Origin: CAUZIB01 sp963663925
GTDB taxonomy: Bacteria > Acidobacteriota > Vicinamibacteria > Vicinamibacterales > UBA8438
Direction: 5' to 3'
Assembly: GCA_965237405.1 (NCBI GenBank)
Contig: OZ250139.1
Location: forward strand, 2,356,001 to 2,420,000
DNA length: 64,000 nucleotides
Part shown: positions 8,646 through 19,400 of the stretch, one piece after another
How positions within the stretch are numbered: position 1 is the stretch's first letter
How the letters are laid out: each line of letters begins with the position of its first letter
Translations under genes and position numbers: made by a program
The notes under the pieces: generated by a model
The model's input: only the letters and a program-made list of their open reading frames with translations
The model's database searches: none
What the model was told of the DNA's origin: nothing

Positions 8646-9598
8646 CCGGCGACGGGCTGGATCTCCTGAAACCGTTCTTGCCGGGGCTGGAGGCCGCGCT
8701 CGACGATCCGGACGTGAGCGAAATCATGATCAACGGGCCGGGCAACGTCTGGCTCGAAGGCCACGGCCGGCTCCGGCCGCTTGCCGCGCCCGCGCTCGAC
8801 GCGGCGGCGCTGGAGCGGGCGGCGATCCATATCGCCCGGCCCCTGGGCCTGGACCCGGCCACGACGCCGATCCTCGATGCGCGCCTCGGCGACGGCTCGC
8901 GCGTGGCGATCTGTGTCCCGCCGGCCAGCCCGCACGTCGCGATCACCGTGCGGCGGTTCGGGAAACGCGCCTACTCGGCCGCGCAACTGGTCGCACACGG
9001 CGCGCTGCCCGAGAACATCCGCGCGGCGGCGGAAAAGACGTTGCACACCCGGCGCAACATTCTCGTGAGCGGGGGCACCGGCAGCGGCAAGACGACGCTC
9101 CTCAACGCCTTGATTGCACTCATCCCCGACGACGAGCGGATCGTCGCCATCGAGGACACCTTGGAGCTGCGGATCGACTCCCGGAACTGCGTCCGGTTCG
9201 AGGCGCGCGGGTTGCAACAAGGAGCCGTGACCATCCGCGACCTGGTGCGGCACGCCTTGCGCCACCGCCCCGATCACATCGTCGTCGGCGAAGTGCGCGG
9301 CGGCGAAGCCGCCGACCTGTTGCAAGCCCTCAACACCGGCCACGGCGGCTCGCTCACGACCGTCCACGCCAACAACGCGGAGAGTGCCCTGTCCCGCTTG
9401 GCGAACTGCGCGATGCAGGGCGGGGGCGATCTCCCGTGGGACGTGACGTGCCGGGGCGTGGTGGACGGGATCGCCCTGGTGATCCACATGACGCGCCGCG
9501 ACGGGCGGCGGTTCGTGGAAGAAGCCGCCGTGGTGAACGGCTACGACGCCGGGACCAACACATGGGACATACACCGACTCGACCGCGTGACGGTCTAA
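8642..9598 (+). CDS. trbB: TrbB/VirB11 secretion ATPase
   Basis: Cytoplasmic hexameric ATPase that powers pilus assembly and substrate transfer. The N-terminal domain (1-115) is followed by Walker A GGTGSGKT at residues 144-151, the Asp box VAIEDTLEL, the Walker B region (about 208-218, PDHIVVGEVRGGEA) and the His box TGHGGSLTTVHAN, all in the order expected for VirB11 ATPases. 318 aa is the family size. It is coupled to traG through ATGA at 8642. In trb operons trbB usually comes first; here it closes the visible block. Confidence 0.9.
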   Translation: MTGDGLDLLKPFLPGLEAALDDPDVSEIMINGPGNVWLEGHGRLRPLAAPALDAAALERAAIHIARPLGLDPATTPILDARLGDGSRVAICVPPASPHVAITVRRFGKRAYSAAQLVAHGALPENIRAAAEKTLHTRRNILVSGGTGSGKTTLLNALIALIPDDERIVAIEDTLELRIDSRNCVRFEARGLQQGAVTIRDLVRHALRHRPDHIVVGEVRGGEAADLLQALNTGHGGSLTTVHANNAESALSRLANCAMQGGGDLPWDVTCRGVVDGIALVIHMTRRDGRRFVEEAAVVNGYDAGTNTWDIHRLDRVTV

Positions 9599-9743
9599 GG
9601 GCGTGTCGCGCGGCGGGCCGTCGGGCCGGCGAGCCGATCAACGCGACCCGCATCCGTACGGGTACGCCACGGCGCGGCGTGAGCAGACACGCGAGCCCAC
9701 ACACACGGCCGGGCCGACGGACGAACGAACCAGGAGAACACCC

Positions 9744-10028
9744 ATGACCGACAGTGATCTCAAAGCGGCCAACACACTCTGTACTCGGGCGAGCAAGAGC
9801 CTGGACGCCATGCGCGCCACGATCGCCCGCGCGGACGCGGCGCGTTCCGACGCCGCGCACCAGGCGCGGGCCGCACACGTCGTCGACGCGGCGCGCAGAG
9901 CCGTCACGGATCACCGTGCGGCTGCCGAGGCCTGGGACGCGCTGGCGACCCACGCGGCGACACAGGCGAGCGACTGCCGGCGCGGGGCAGCGGTGGCCGA
10001 TCGCACCCGGCACCGCTGGGCGCGCTAG
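9744..10028 (+). CDS. Small helical protein of unknown function
   Basis: 94 codons from ATG 9744, preceded by AGGAGA 7 bp upstream, a good ribosome site that favours this start over the longer open frame. The product is almost entirely Ala/Arg-rich helix (ATIARADAARSDAAHQAR, then AHVVDAARRAVTDHRAAAEAW), with one Cys near each end, no membrane segment and no recognisable domain. It follows trbB in the same direction after 145 bp and may be the last gene of the transfer transcript. Confidence 0.5.
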   Translation: MTDSDLKAANTLCTRASKSLDAMRATIARADAARSDAAHQARAAHVVDAARRAVTDHRAAAEAWDALATHAATQASDCRRGAAVADRTRHRWAR

Positions 10029-10143
10029 GCAGCGGCGGCGGGCGCCGTTGCCCAGCTCCGTGTCCGAGGTCGAGATCGGTGCGTCCGTCGACGAGTCAAT
10101 GCGCAGCGTCGTCGCTGCCGACGCCGCGTCCCCAACGACAACA

Positions 10144-10168
10144 CAATATGGGGCAGTGCCCCATATTG
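10144..10168. promoter_or_regulatory. 25-bp perfect palindrome, candidate operator
   Basis: CAATATGGGGCA, a central G, and the exact reverse complement TGCCCCATATTG. It lies about 190 bp upstream of the GAF-LuxR regulator start and about 115 bp after the small helical gene, in otherwise non-coding DNA. There is no T-run after it, so an operator is more likely than a terminator. Confidence 0.6.
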
Positions 10169-10360
10169 ATTCAGGTATTCTTCCCCTATGCCCCTCGATC
10201 GTGCGAAGGCATGGCATCCCCCCGTTGTCCAGGCCGAGGCACGAGTGCGTATGCCGTTCACGAAGAGTCCCCGTCCCCGGGGGAGGCCGCCCGAGCGGGC
10301 GCGACGGGCCCCGGCCCCGTCGCACACCGCCCGGCGGCGTGGGTCATCGGAATTGCGGCC

Positions 10361-11320
10361 GTGACGACCGTGCTGCCCGAGATCCCGCCCGAGACGCTGG
10401 CCGAGTGGCAGCGCGTGGTCGACCTGACGGCACGGCTCGCCCGGGTGCCGGCGAGCCTGATCATGCGCACCGAGCGTCCGACGCACACGGTCCTGGTGAG
10501 TAGCCGCACCGAGGGCAACCCCTACGCTGTCGGGCGTGAGTACGATCTGAACGCCGTGCTCTATTGCCAGGGCGTGTTCGACAACGACGGCGAGCTGGTG
10601 GTCGAGGACGCGACCCGCGACCCGGTCTGGGCGGCCAACGAGGATCTGGCCGACGGGATGCGCTTCTACATCGGCTATCCCCTGAAATGGCCCAGCGGCG
10701 AGGTGTTCGGCACGATCTGCGTGCTCGACCGCGAGCGCAACGACCACGCGCTGCTGTTTCGCGAAGGGCTGCAGGCGTTCGCCGGCGTGGTCGAGGCGAC
10801 CCTGCGGTCGCTGGTCGAGATCGCCGAACGCCAGCGGCTCGAAACCGCCCTGCAGCACTCGCTCGACCAGACCGCCCGGCAAGTGGTCGAACGCACCCGC
10901 GAACTGCAGGACGCCAACACGGCGCTACGCGTGCTGCTCGGCAATGTCGAGAAGTCCCACGAGGCGCGCAACGAGCAGCTGCTGCAGCAGATCAATACGC
11001 TGGTGCTGCCGCATGTGGCGAAGCTCGCGCGGCTGGTGGAGCGTGACCGCGCGGCCGTGGAGTACGTGCGCCTGATCGAGACCCACCTCACGACCCTCAC
11101 CTCGTCGCTGTCATCGAAAATGACACGCGTGTTCCAGGCCTTGACCGCGACCGAAGCCGACGTCGCGCATCTGGTGATGCGCGGCCTGACCACGAAGGAC
11201 ATCGCCGCCACGCTGTCGCGGGCGCCGAGCACGATCGACTTTCACCGCAACAACATCCGCGGGAAGCTCGGCGTGGAGCGGCGCGTGAACCTGCGCGCGT
11301 ACCTCCTGTCGATCCGCTGA
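10361..11320 (+). CDS. GAF-domain LuxR-family transcriptional regulator
   Basis: Predicted cytoplasmic regulator. From GTG 10361, residues about 20-165 form a GAF sensor (QRVVDLTARLARVPASLIM, then FYIGYPLKWPSGEVFGTICVLD, the canonical GAF end). A coiled coil follows (about 170-235, ERQRLETALQHSLDQTARQ). The C-terminal LuxR/GerE helix-turn-helix (about 260-318) carries LTATEADVAHLVMRGLTTKDIA and the recognition helix STIDFHRNNIRGKLG. The frame stays open upstream to 10079, but that extension is low-complexity and crosses the palindrome, so GTG 10361 is preferred. The ligand is unknown. Confidence 0.8.
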   Translation: MTTVLPEIPPETLAEWQRVVDLTARLARVPASLIMRTERPTHTVLVSSRTEGNPYAVGREYDLNAVLYCQGVFDNDGELVVEDATRDPVWAANEDLADGMRFYIGYPLKWPSGEVFGTICVLDRERNDHALLFREGLQAFAGVVEATLRSLVEIAERQRLETALQHSLDQTARQVVERTRELQDANTALRVLLGNVEKSHEARNEQLLQQINTLVLPHVAKLARLVERDRAAVEYVRLIETHLTTLTSSLSSKMTRVFQALTATEADVAHLVMRGLTTKDIAATLSRAPSTIDFHRNNIRGKLGVERRVNLRAYLLSIR

Positions 11321-11959
11321 GCGGGTGTGCCGGCGCCGCGGCGGGCGCCCGAGACCGGGCACAGGACCGGCGAGCGGCAAGGGCAACAACATGGGGTGTC
11401 CCCCCCCATAACGACCCGCGATCTTCTCGTATACCCATCCTCCCGGCGCGTCTGTAGGATGGCCTTCACGTGATGAACGGCAGGGATTGCCTATGCCGCC
11501 CACCCGCGGGGGGCGCTGCGGCGGCGCCGCGGGCGACCCGTCTTGGGAAGGACCAACTTGACGAAGACAACCGAGATCGGGACGGCGATACTGCCGCTCC
11601 GGAGCGTGACCCTGCCGGCGCGTGCCGATGGCTCGCCGAGCGCGCAACGCCGTGGCGTACGTCCGCGCGTACCCTCCCCGCCTGATCCCGCTCCGTCCGC
11701 CCATCCGGGCTGTCCAGCAACGCACCTGCGCCGCGGCGGCGCGGGCCAGACCGCGCGCGCGCACCGGGCGCGACGTTACGAGGGATCTCCAGGGCCGACG
11801 GGAGGGGCGAGTCACCGGCGGCGACGGGAGTCTCACCGATGGCGGCGAAACCACCAGCGTGATCAACGCCGTGCGGCGACCACGACGGGGACACGGGGAG
11901 CACCGGTTGATGCTGACAGGCTAGGGCGGGACGTGTCGCGCCACGCGATCACATCAAGG
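11321..11959. other. Non-coding stretch before the lox-like site
   Basis: Overlapping open frames on both strands here are short, Arg/Ala/Pro-rich and lack ribosome sites, so I see no real gene. A GGGGTGTCCCC-type run near 11394 recalls the GTGTCCCA units upstream of traG. Confidence 0.5.
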
Positions 11960-11999
11960 CAATTGACTCGCGATAACTGTAGTTATCGCGAGTCAATTG
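11960..11999. repeat. Lox-like recombination site 1
   Basis: A palindrome with 19-bp arms (CAATTGACTCGCGATAACT and its complement) around a central GT. Read as a lox site it is 34 bp (11963-11996): 13-bp arm TTGACTCGCGATA, 8-bp spacer ACTGTAGT, and the inverted arm. The core CGATAACTGTAGTTATCG differs at one base from the SloxP core as I remember it. The spacer is asymmetric only at its two middle bases, which set the orientation. It lies downstream of the recombinase gene. Confidence 0.85.
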
Positions 12000-12183
12000 G
12001 TCAAATCAGCGTTCTCGGCCGGTGACCACGCAAGCGTCCTCGGTCGTGACCGGGCCATTCTAGGCCGTACGGCGACTCAATGCAACCTGTTGATTCCATG
12101 GCAGCTGTTCCCGTCCGGGGCGTACGGCGCGTAGCGCCCGCCTCACCCGCGCCGACAGGCCGACCGTACGCCCATCGGCGCCT

Positions 12184-12199
12184 GTGACGCGCGATAACT
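12184..12199 (+). repeat. Lox-like half-site
   Basis: GTGACGCGCGATAACT matches the 16-bp left half of the lox-like sites (TTGACTCGCGATAACT) at 14 of 16 positions, inside the potentially invertible segment. No opposing arm follows, so it may be a relic or an accessory binding site. Confidence 0.4.
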
Positions 12200-12291
12200 C
12201 GTTCAGGAAATCCGCCCTCTTTGCGCGCGGCTCGGCGGTGACACGACGGCGGGGCCGAGGTGGGGACGCCGAAGGCGACACCCCCGCGCAC

Positions 12292-13290
12292 CTACTCGCG
12301 CTGCTGCAGCCGCGCGAGCTGCGCGGCGCCGCTGCGCCTCGCGAGGAGCCGCTCCCCGTAGCGGTTGACCATCGTCGTGGTCTTCCACCGCCCGGCGTGC
12401 AAGATGGCCGCCATGCCGATGCCGCTCGCGACCATGTCCTGCGCCGCGCCGACCCGGGTACTGTGCCCGGAGATGTGCTGCACGACAGCGCCTGAGACGC
12501 CGGCGCGCTTGGCCATCGCCTTGAAGATGCGCGGGACCTGGCTCGCGTCCAGCCCCGCGCCGACCACGCCCCGGCACAGGGACCGGAACAGCCGGCCGTC
12601 GCACACCCCGCTTCGCTGCATCCACTCCCGCACGCGCCCCACGCTGTCGCGCGCCAGGTACACCGTCGCGCCGCGGCCTTCGGGGTCGGCCTTGGAGCGG
12701 CGCACCAGCACCGTCGCCGTGCCATTGATCTCCTCCAGGACATCAGACACGGTCAGCGACACCAGCTCGGAGCGCCGCAGCAGCGTGTCGTACGCGACCG
12801 CCAGCAGCGCGCGATTGCGGACGTCGATGAGGCGCTCGCCCGGCGCGTCGAGCAGGCGCTGGCGCAGCGCCCCGGTGAGCCCCTTGGCCTGCGCCTGCCG
12901 CCGCCCCGTGCGCCGGTGCATGCGCTGGAGCGCCCGTCTCACGGGGTCGCGGCGCGCCGTCTTGGCCCGGCCGAGCGCCCGGTGCGCAGCGGCGATGCTG
13001 GCGACGTAGCGGCGCACCGTCGAGGGGGCACGGACCCGGGCCATGGCGTCGACGAACGCGGCGATGGTCGCCGCGCTCGCGGGCAGCGCCGACACGCCGC
13101 GGGCGGCACACCAGGCGGCGTAGATGGCGAGGTCCGAGCGCATGGCCCGCTCGGTGTTGGCGCTCAGCGCCCCGCGCGCGGTCACCGCGCCGGCGTCGAG
13201 CGGGTCGCGGTCGGTGCGACCGGCGCTCGCCGGCACCGGGCCGCTCAGGCTCTCCACAAGCATCGCCACCTCCCCGAGTCCATGGACCAC
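12292..13290 (-). CDS. Cre-like tyrosine recombinase
   Basis: Site-specific recombinase of the Cre clade. The SAM-like core-binding domain (about 38-130) precedes a catalytic domain with Arg172 in AYDTLLRRSEL (compare AYNTLLRIAEI in Cre), Lys200, His276 and Arg279 in ISGHSTRVGAAQDM (Cre: WSGHSARVGAARDM), Trp302 in AGRWKTTTMVNRY and the nucleophile Tyr311. All catalytic positions are present and 332 aa is close to Cre (343 aa). The ATG lies only 10 bp from lox-like site 2 and the stop about 290 bp from site 1, so the gene sits within its own presumed substrate. The promoter must overlap or lie beyond site 2. Confidence 0.92.
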   Translation of the reverse strand: MVHGLGEVAMLVESLSGPVPASAGRTDRDPLDAGAVTARGALSANTERAMRSDLAIYAAWCAARGVSALPASAATIAAFVDAMARVRAPSTVRRYVASIAAAHRALGRAKTARRDPVRRALQRMHRRTGRRQAQAKGLTGALRQRLLDAPGERLIDVRNRALLAVAYDTLLRRSELVSLTVSDVLEEINGTATVLVRRSKADPEGRGATVYLARDSVGRVREWMQRSGVCDGRLFRSLCRGVVGAGLDASQVPRIFKAMAKRAGVSGAVVQHISGHSTRVGAAQDMVASGIGMAAILHAGRWKTTTMVNRYGERLLARRSGAAQLARLQQRE

Positions 13291-13300
13291 GGCCCGGCAT

Positions 13301-13334
13301 TTGACTCGCGATAACTACAGTTATCGCGAGTCAA
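13301..13334. repeat. Lox-like recombination site 2, inverted relative to site 1
   Basis: The same 13-bp arms as site 1 (TTGACTCGCGATA and complement), but the spacer reads ACTACAGT, the reverse complement of the site 1 spacer ACTGTAGT. The two sites are therefore in opposite orientation, the arrangement that gives inversion rather than excision. It lies 10 bp before the recombinase ATG and about 105 bp before the autotransporter ATG. Confidence 0.88.
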
Positions 13335-13439
13335 CGGCGGCCGAAGTGCCGCGCCCTGCGGCGACGCGGAGCATAGCAGAGAGCGCCAACAGTAGCCGCG
13401 ATGCCTTGCCGGTCTGATCGGGACCGCGGGAGAAAAGTT

Positions 13440-16400
13440 ATGAATGACTCGACAAAAGGCTTGACATCCGGCGAGCGTGTTGGCTCGGCTATCCTCAGCC
13501 GTGCCGCCCCGCGCCGGGGTTATGGCCCTCGCTCCGCCGCGCCCGCCGGAGCGCGGGATCGAGACCGGTCCCGTCGGCCCGCCCGTCCAGGCCGCCTCGC
13601 CGCCACCGTCCTCGTCGTGGGCCTGGTGCTCCTCGGGGCGGCCGCGGCGGAGGCGCAGACGTCGCGCATCCTCGTGACCAACGCACTCCAAACGGGCGAT
13701 GGCAGCGCCAACACCAGTGGCAACGACCATGCGCAGCTGTTCCGCACGGGTGCCCACACGAACGGCTACGTCCTCACCATCGTGTCCGTCAACTCCGCCG
13801 ACGTCGAGGACGACGACTTCGACGTCGAGGTCTGCGAGGAGGATGGCAGCGCGGACGAGTTTCCATCCACCACCTGCACGGCCCTGACGGCGCCGAGCGA
13901 CTTCTCGACCTCGTACATGGAGTTCACGCACGCCGGCCTCGCCCTCTCGGCGAACACCAACTACGTGGTGGTGATCAAGCAGCGCGGCACCGGGAGCGTG
14001 CAGCTCAGGTCCACCACCTTCAGCGGAGAAGATTCGCTCGGCCTCTCGGGGTGGAGCATCAAAGACAAGTTCTACTGGAAGAGCGGCAGTACCTGGATGA
14101 TTAAGTCCGGGTCCAACGAGGCGCTCCGCATCATCGTCGATGGCTATGAAGTGGCCGCGGGCGACACCACCCCGCCCTCGCTAGAAAGCGCCACCGTGTT
14201 GGCAGCGAACGCCGGCGCCACCATCGAGCTCGTCTTCGATGAGGCCTACACCTCAATTGGCGCCGGCCTCTTGGGCGTCGCCCCATTTAGCGTGACCGCC
14301 GACGGCATCTCAGTCACCATCGGGAGCTTGAGTTTTGTGAGAGAGACCGACCAAACTTTTTATCGTCTTCAACTAACTGGGCTTTCCCCCGCCATCAATT
14401 ACGGCCAGACCGTCGTTGTCAGTTATTCCGACCCCACCACCGGCGACGACACCACCGCAATCGAGGACGCCGCCGGCAACGACGTCGCCTCCTTCACCAC
14501 CGGCGCCGGCGGCGTCCCGGCCGTCATCAACAACCTGCCGCCGCCCCCGCCGGCCGTATCGTCGGTCGAGATCACCTCCCTCTCCGTCGACGCCACCAAC
14601 GGCATCGGCCTCTTAATCGAGGCGACGGTGACCTTCAGCGCGGCGGTCGACATCACCGGCTCCCCGCAGCTGGAGCTGGACTTTGCCGGCACCGCGAAAG
14701 CGGCCGCCTGCACGGCCGCCACGAACACGACCACGATGGTGTGCAGCTACAGGGTGGCGGTGGGCGACGTGGCTGCCGGCGGCGTCGCGATCGCGGCGAA
14801 CAAGCTCACGCTCAACGGCGGCACCATCACGGCCACCGGCAGCACGACCGTCAACGCCGACCTCGACCACGGCGCGGTCTTGATCGACGCCAACCACAAG
14901 GTCGACGGCATCCGCCCGACGCTCGTCACCACCGGCAGCGATGCGCCGACGACGTCGACCGACGGCACGCAGGTGATCCTGACGTTCAGCGAGAACCTCG
15001 GCTCTGTTGATCGAACCAAGATCACCATCGGGATCGGGGGGGGCAACGTCGCGGTAACGAGCGCGGCGAGAGTGGTTGGAACCGAGGTCGAACTCGACCT
15101 CAGCACCATCATCGACGCCACCGTGATGCTCACCGTGGCGCTCGCCGCCGACGCCGTCGAGGACGGCGCCAGCAACGGCAACCTCGCCGTGGCAGCGACC
15201 GCCGTGATCAACGCGATCGGCAGCACCACCGCGCCCACGGTGACCGGCATCGCCCTGACCTCCACCCCCACCTACGCCGCCTACGGCCGCGGCGAAGATG
15301 TCGAGGCGACGGTGACCTTCGACGCGGCGGTCGACATCACCGGCACCCCGCAGCTGGAGCTGGACTTTGACGGCACCGCGAAACCGGCAGCCTGCGTGGC
15401 CGCCACGAACACGACCGCGATGGTGTGCAGCTACACGGTGGCGCCGGGCGACTCGGCCCCGAACGGCATCGCGATCGCGGCGAACAAGCTCACGCTCAAC
15501 GGCGGCACCATCACGGCCACCGGCAGCACGACCATCACCGCCGACCTCGACCACGCCGCGGTTCCCATCGACGCCGGGCACACGGTCGACGGCATCCGCC
15601 CGACGCTCGTCACCACGGGCGACGATGCGCCGACGACGTCGACCGACGGCACGACGGTGATCCTGACGTTCAGCGAGGACATCAGAAGGGTCAATCGAAA
15701 CTTGATCACCATCCAGGCCAACGGCGCCACCCTGTCGACGACCGCGGAGAGCCGGGCTGGAAACAAGGCCGAACTCACCCTGGCGACGGCCCTGACAGCC
15801 ACGGCCACGAACCTCACGGTGGCGCTCGCCACCAACAGCGTCTTTGACGCCGCCGGCAACGGCATCCTCGCCGTGGCAGCGACCGCCGTGATCAACGCCG
15901 TCGACACCCCCGAAGACCCGCTGGGGACGCTGAAGGCGCGTCGCGGTGACGGCGAAGTACACCTGGAATGGGTGCCGGTCGCGGCGGTGCCGACCGATCC
16001 CGACCGCGCCTACCAGCTCCGTTACGGGGCGGAAGGCGGGGAGTCCAACCAGTGGCGGGACATCCCCGGCAGCGCGCCCGGCGGACCGCACGCGCGGAGC
16101 TACACGGTGACCGGGCTCGAGAACGGGACGCGCTACGCGTTCGAGCTCCGCGTCCGCCGCAACAGCGGCGTCGGGACGGCGGCGAAGATTCGGCAGACCC
16201 CGGAGGCGCCGCGCTGGTCCGTGTCGACAAACCGGCGATCGGTCCACGAGGGTGAGGACGTGACCCTGAGCATCGCCACCCGCAACGCGGTCGGCTTCTA
16301 CTCGGCGCCGGAGGCGCTGACCCTGGCCGTCATAGGCGAGATCGTGTTGGAGTTCGCGACCATCGACGGGGCCGATCCCGAGGACTTCGAGATTCGGGTG

Positions 16401-19400
16401 GACGGCACCACGGTACAGGGATACACGAAGGACATCACGGTCCTCAACTTCGACAAAGATCTCGACAGGGACCCGTTCCCCGCACAGCACTTCGACGTGG
16501 AGGTTCCGGTCGGTTCAACGTCCCTGGACGTGACCGTGATGGTGCTTGCCGACGACGAGGAGGACGGCCAGGAGCACATGTCGTTCATGGTGTTCCGCGG
16601 GGAGGAGCTGGTGAACGAGGACACCTGGGATGGGACCGGGGTGAACATCGAGAGTCGCGACGCCGGCGTCGTCAAGCAGCTCGCGGTGGCCGACGCCGAG
16701 GCGACGGAGGGCGAGGACCCGTCGCTGGACTTCGTGGTGACGCTCGCGCCGGCGGCGGCATGGACGGTGACCGTGGACTATGCGACCCACGCCGGCACCG
16801 CGCGGGCGGGCGCGGACTACACGCACACGAGCGGCGCGCTGACGTTCCAGGCGGGCGAGACGGCGAAGACGGTGTCGGTGCCGGTCATCGACGACACGGT
16901 GGAGGACACCCCGGAAACGCTCACGGTGAAGCTGTCCAACGCCAATCCGCCGTACAACGAAGAGGAGGGCGAGTGGGAGTGGGGCTCGCAGGAGGCGGGC
17001 GTGCTCATCGCGGACTCCGTCGCGACGGGGACGATCCGCAACACCGAGGACCAGGCGGAGCCGCGGGCCGTGAGTGTCTCGGACGCGAGCGCGGCGGAGG
17101 GCGATTCGGTGGTCTTCACGGTGTCGCTCTCGGCGACGAGCAGCCAGCAGGTCACGGTCGACTACGCCACGGCGGACGGCACGGCGACGGCGGGAGAGGA
17201 CTACACCGCGACGAGCGGCACGCTGACGTTCCAGGCGGGCGAGACGACGAAGACGATCTCCGTGCCGATCACCGACGACACCGACAACGAGGGCGACGAG
17301 ACCTTCACTGTCACGCTGTCGAACGCCGCGGGGGCCGACCTGGGAACCCAGGCGGCAACCGGCACAATCCGGAACCGACCGGTCGCACCGCTCACGGCCA
17401 GCTTCAGCGGCGTGCCGGCCGAGCACGACGGGAGCGAGTTCACCTTCGATCTGAGCTTCAGCGAGAACGTCGCGGCCGGCTACGCCCGAATCCGCGACCA
17501 CGCGTTCAGCGTCAACGGCGCCACCATCAAGAAGGCGCAACGGAAGACCCAGGGAAGCAACCAGAACTGGACGGTGACGGTCGACCCGACCGACAACGGC
17601 GGGGTCAGCATCACGCTGCCGGCGACGACGAACTGCAGCGCCCAAGGCGCGATCTGCACGGCGGACGGTCGGAGGCTGAGCAACAGCTCGTCGGCGACCG
17701 TCGCCGGGCCGGCGGCGGTCGTTGAGACCACGCCGACCGTCAGCATCGCCGGGGGGAGCGGGACGGAGGGCGACGACGGCTCCATCGCCTTCACGGTGAC
17801 GCTCGACGAGGCCGCGAGCGGGACGGTCACCGTGGACTACGCGACGGCGGACGGCAGCGCTGAGGCGGGCGACGACTACACCGCCGCCAGCGGGACGCTG
17901 AGCTTCGCCGCCGGGGAGACCAGCAAGGCGATCTCCGTCGCGATCGACGACGACATCGACAACGAGAGCGACGAGACGTTCACCGTCACGCTGTCGAACG
18001 CCTCGGGCGCCGACCTGGGAACGAAGACGGCAACCGGCACGATCCGGAACCGACCGGTCGCACCGCTCACGGCGCGCTTCGGCAACATGCCGGCCGAACA
18101 CGACGGAAGCGAGTTCACCTTCGACCTGCACTTCAGCGAGAACGTCGCGGCCGGCTACGCCCGGATCCGCGACCACGCGTTCAGCGTCAACGGCGCCACC
18201 ATCAAGAAGGCGCAACGGAAGACCCAGGGAAGCAACCAGAACTGGACGGTGACGGTCGACCCGACCGGCAACGGCGGGGTCAGCATCACGCTGCCGGAGA
18301 CGACCACCTGCAACAACGCGGGCGCCATCTGCACGGATGACGGACGCAAGCTGAACCACTCGACATCGGACAGCGTCCAGGGGCCCGTCGGCATATCCGT
18401 CAGCGATGCGCGAGTAGAAGAAGCGGCCGGCGCGGTACTCGCCTTCGCCGTCACGCTGAGCCGTAGCGCAAGCAGCCCCATCACGATTAACTACGCCACC
18501 TCGGACGGAAGCGCCACCGCGGGGGCCGACTACACCGCCGCGAGCGGGATACTCACCATCGAGTCCGGAAGCTCGTCGGGCAGCATCGAGGTCACGGTGC
18601 TCGACGACTCGCACAACGACGGCGAAGAGACGCTGACGCTGACGCTGTCGAACGCGTCGAGCGGAGTCCTGACCGACGCGACGGCGACCGGCACGATTGA
18701 GAACCACGACGCGATGCCGGGCGCGCTGATCGCCCGGTTCGGCCGCACCGCGGCGGTGCACATCGTCGAGCAGGTTGAAGAGCGCGTGAACGCGCCGCGC
18801 AGGCCTGGGTTCGACGGCCGAGTCGCCGGCCGCGAGATCAACCGCAACATGGGACGCGAGTTCGCGCTCGACTTCTTGCGACAGCTCGGGGGGCAGGCCG
18901 GCTACGGCACACCGATGCCGGGCAATACGAGTCAACAGACGAGGCAACCGGGAGCGGGAGGCTCCGGACTCGGCGGAACGCCGCTCAACACACCGGGCGG
19001 CGGGATGAACCCGGCGATGGGCGGGCTGCACAGCGGGGGCATGGAACAGATGCACGGTGACCAGGCCGGACAGTACGGCATGGGCATGGGGTTCCAGCGC
19101 GACCGCGTGCTGAGCGGATCGGAGTTCGCGCTCAACCGGGCGACATCGCGCGGCGGGATCCTCTCGTTCTGGAGCCGCAGCGCACAGTCCCAGTTCCACG
19201 GCCGCGACGGCGTGATGGCGCTCAACGGCGACGTCCGAACGACGATGCTCGGGGCCGACTACTCGAAGGGGCGCATGGTCACCGGCGTATCGCTGTCGCA
19301 CAGCCGAGGCCTCGGCAACTACGCCAGCGTCGACACCGGCCGGATGACATCCGCGGTCACGGGCCTCTACCCGTGGATCGGCTACAAGGCCAGCGACCGC

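Noticed and set aside
11466..11903. 145-codon minus-strand frame between the LuxR gene and the lox-like site
   Set aside because: Pro/Arg/Ser-rich, overlaps other frames of similar length on both strands, no ribosome site.
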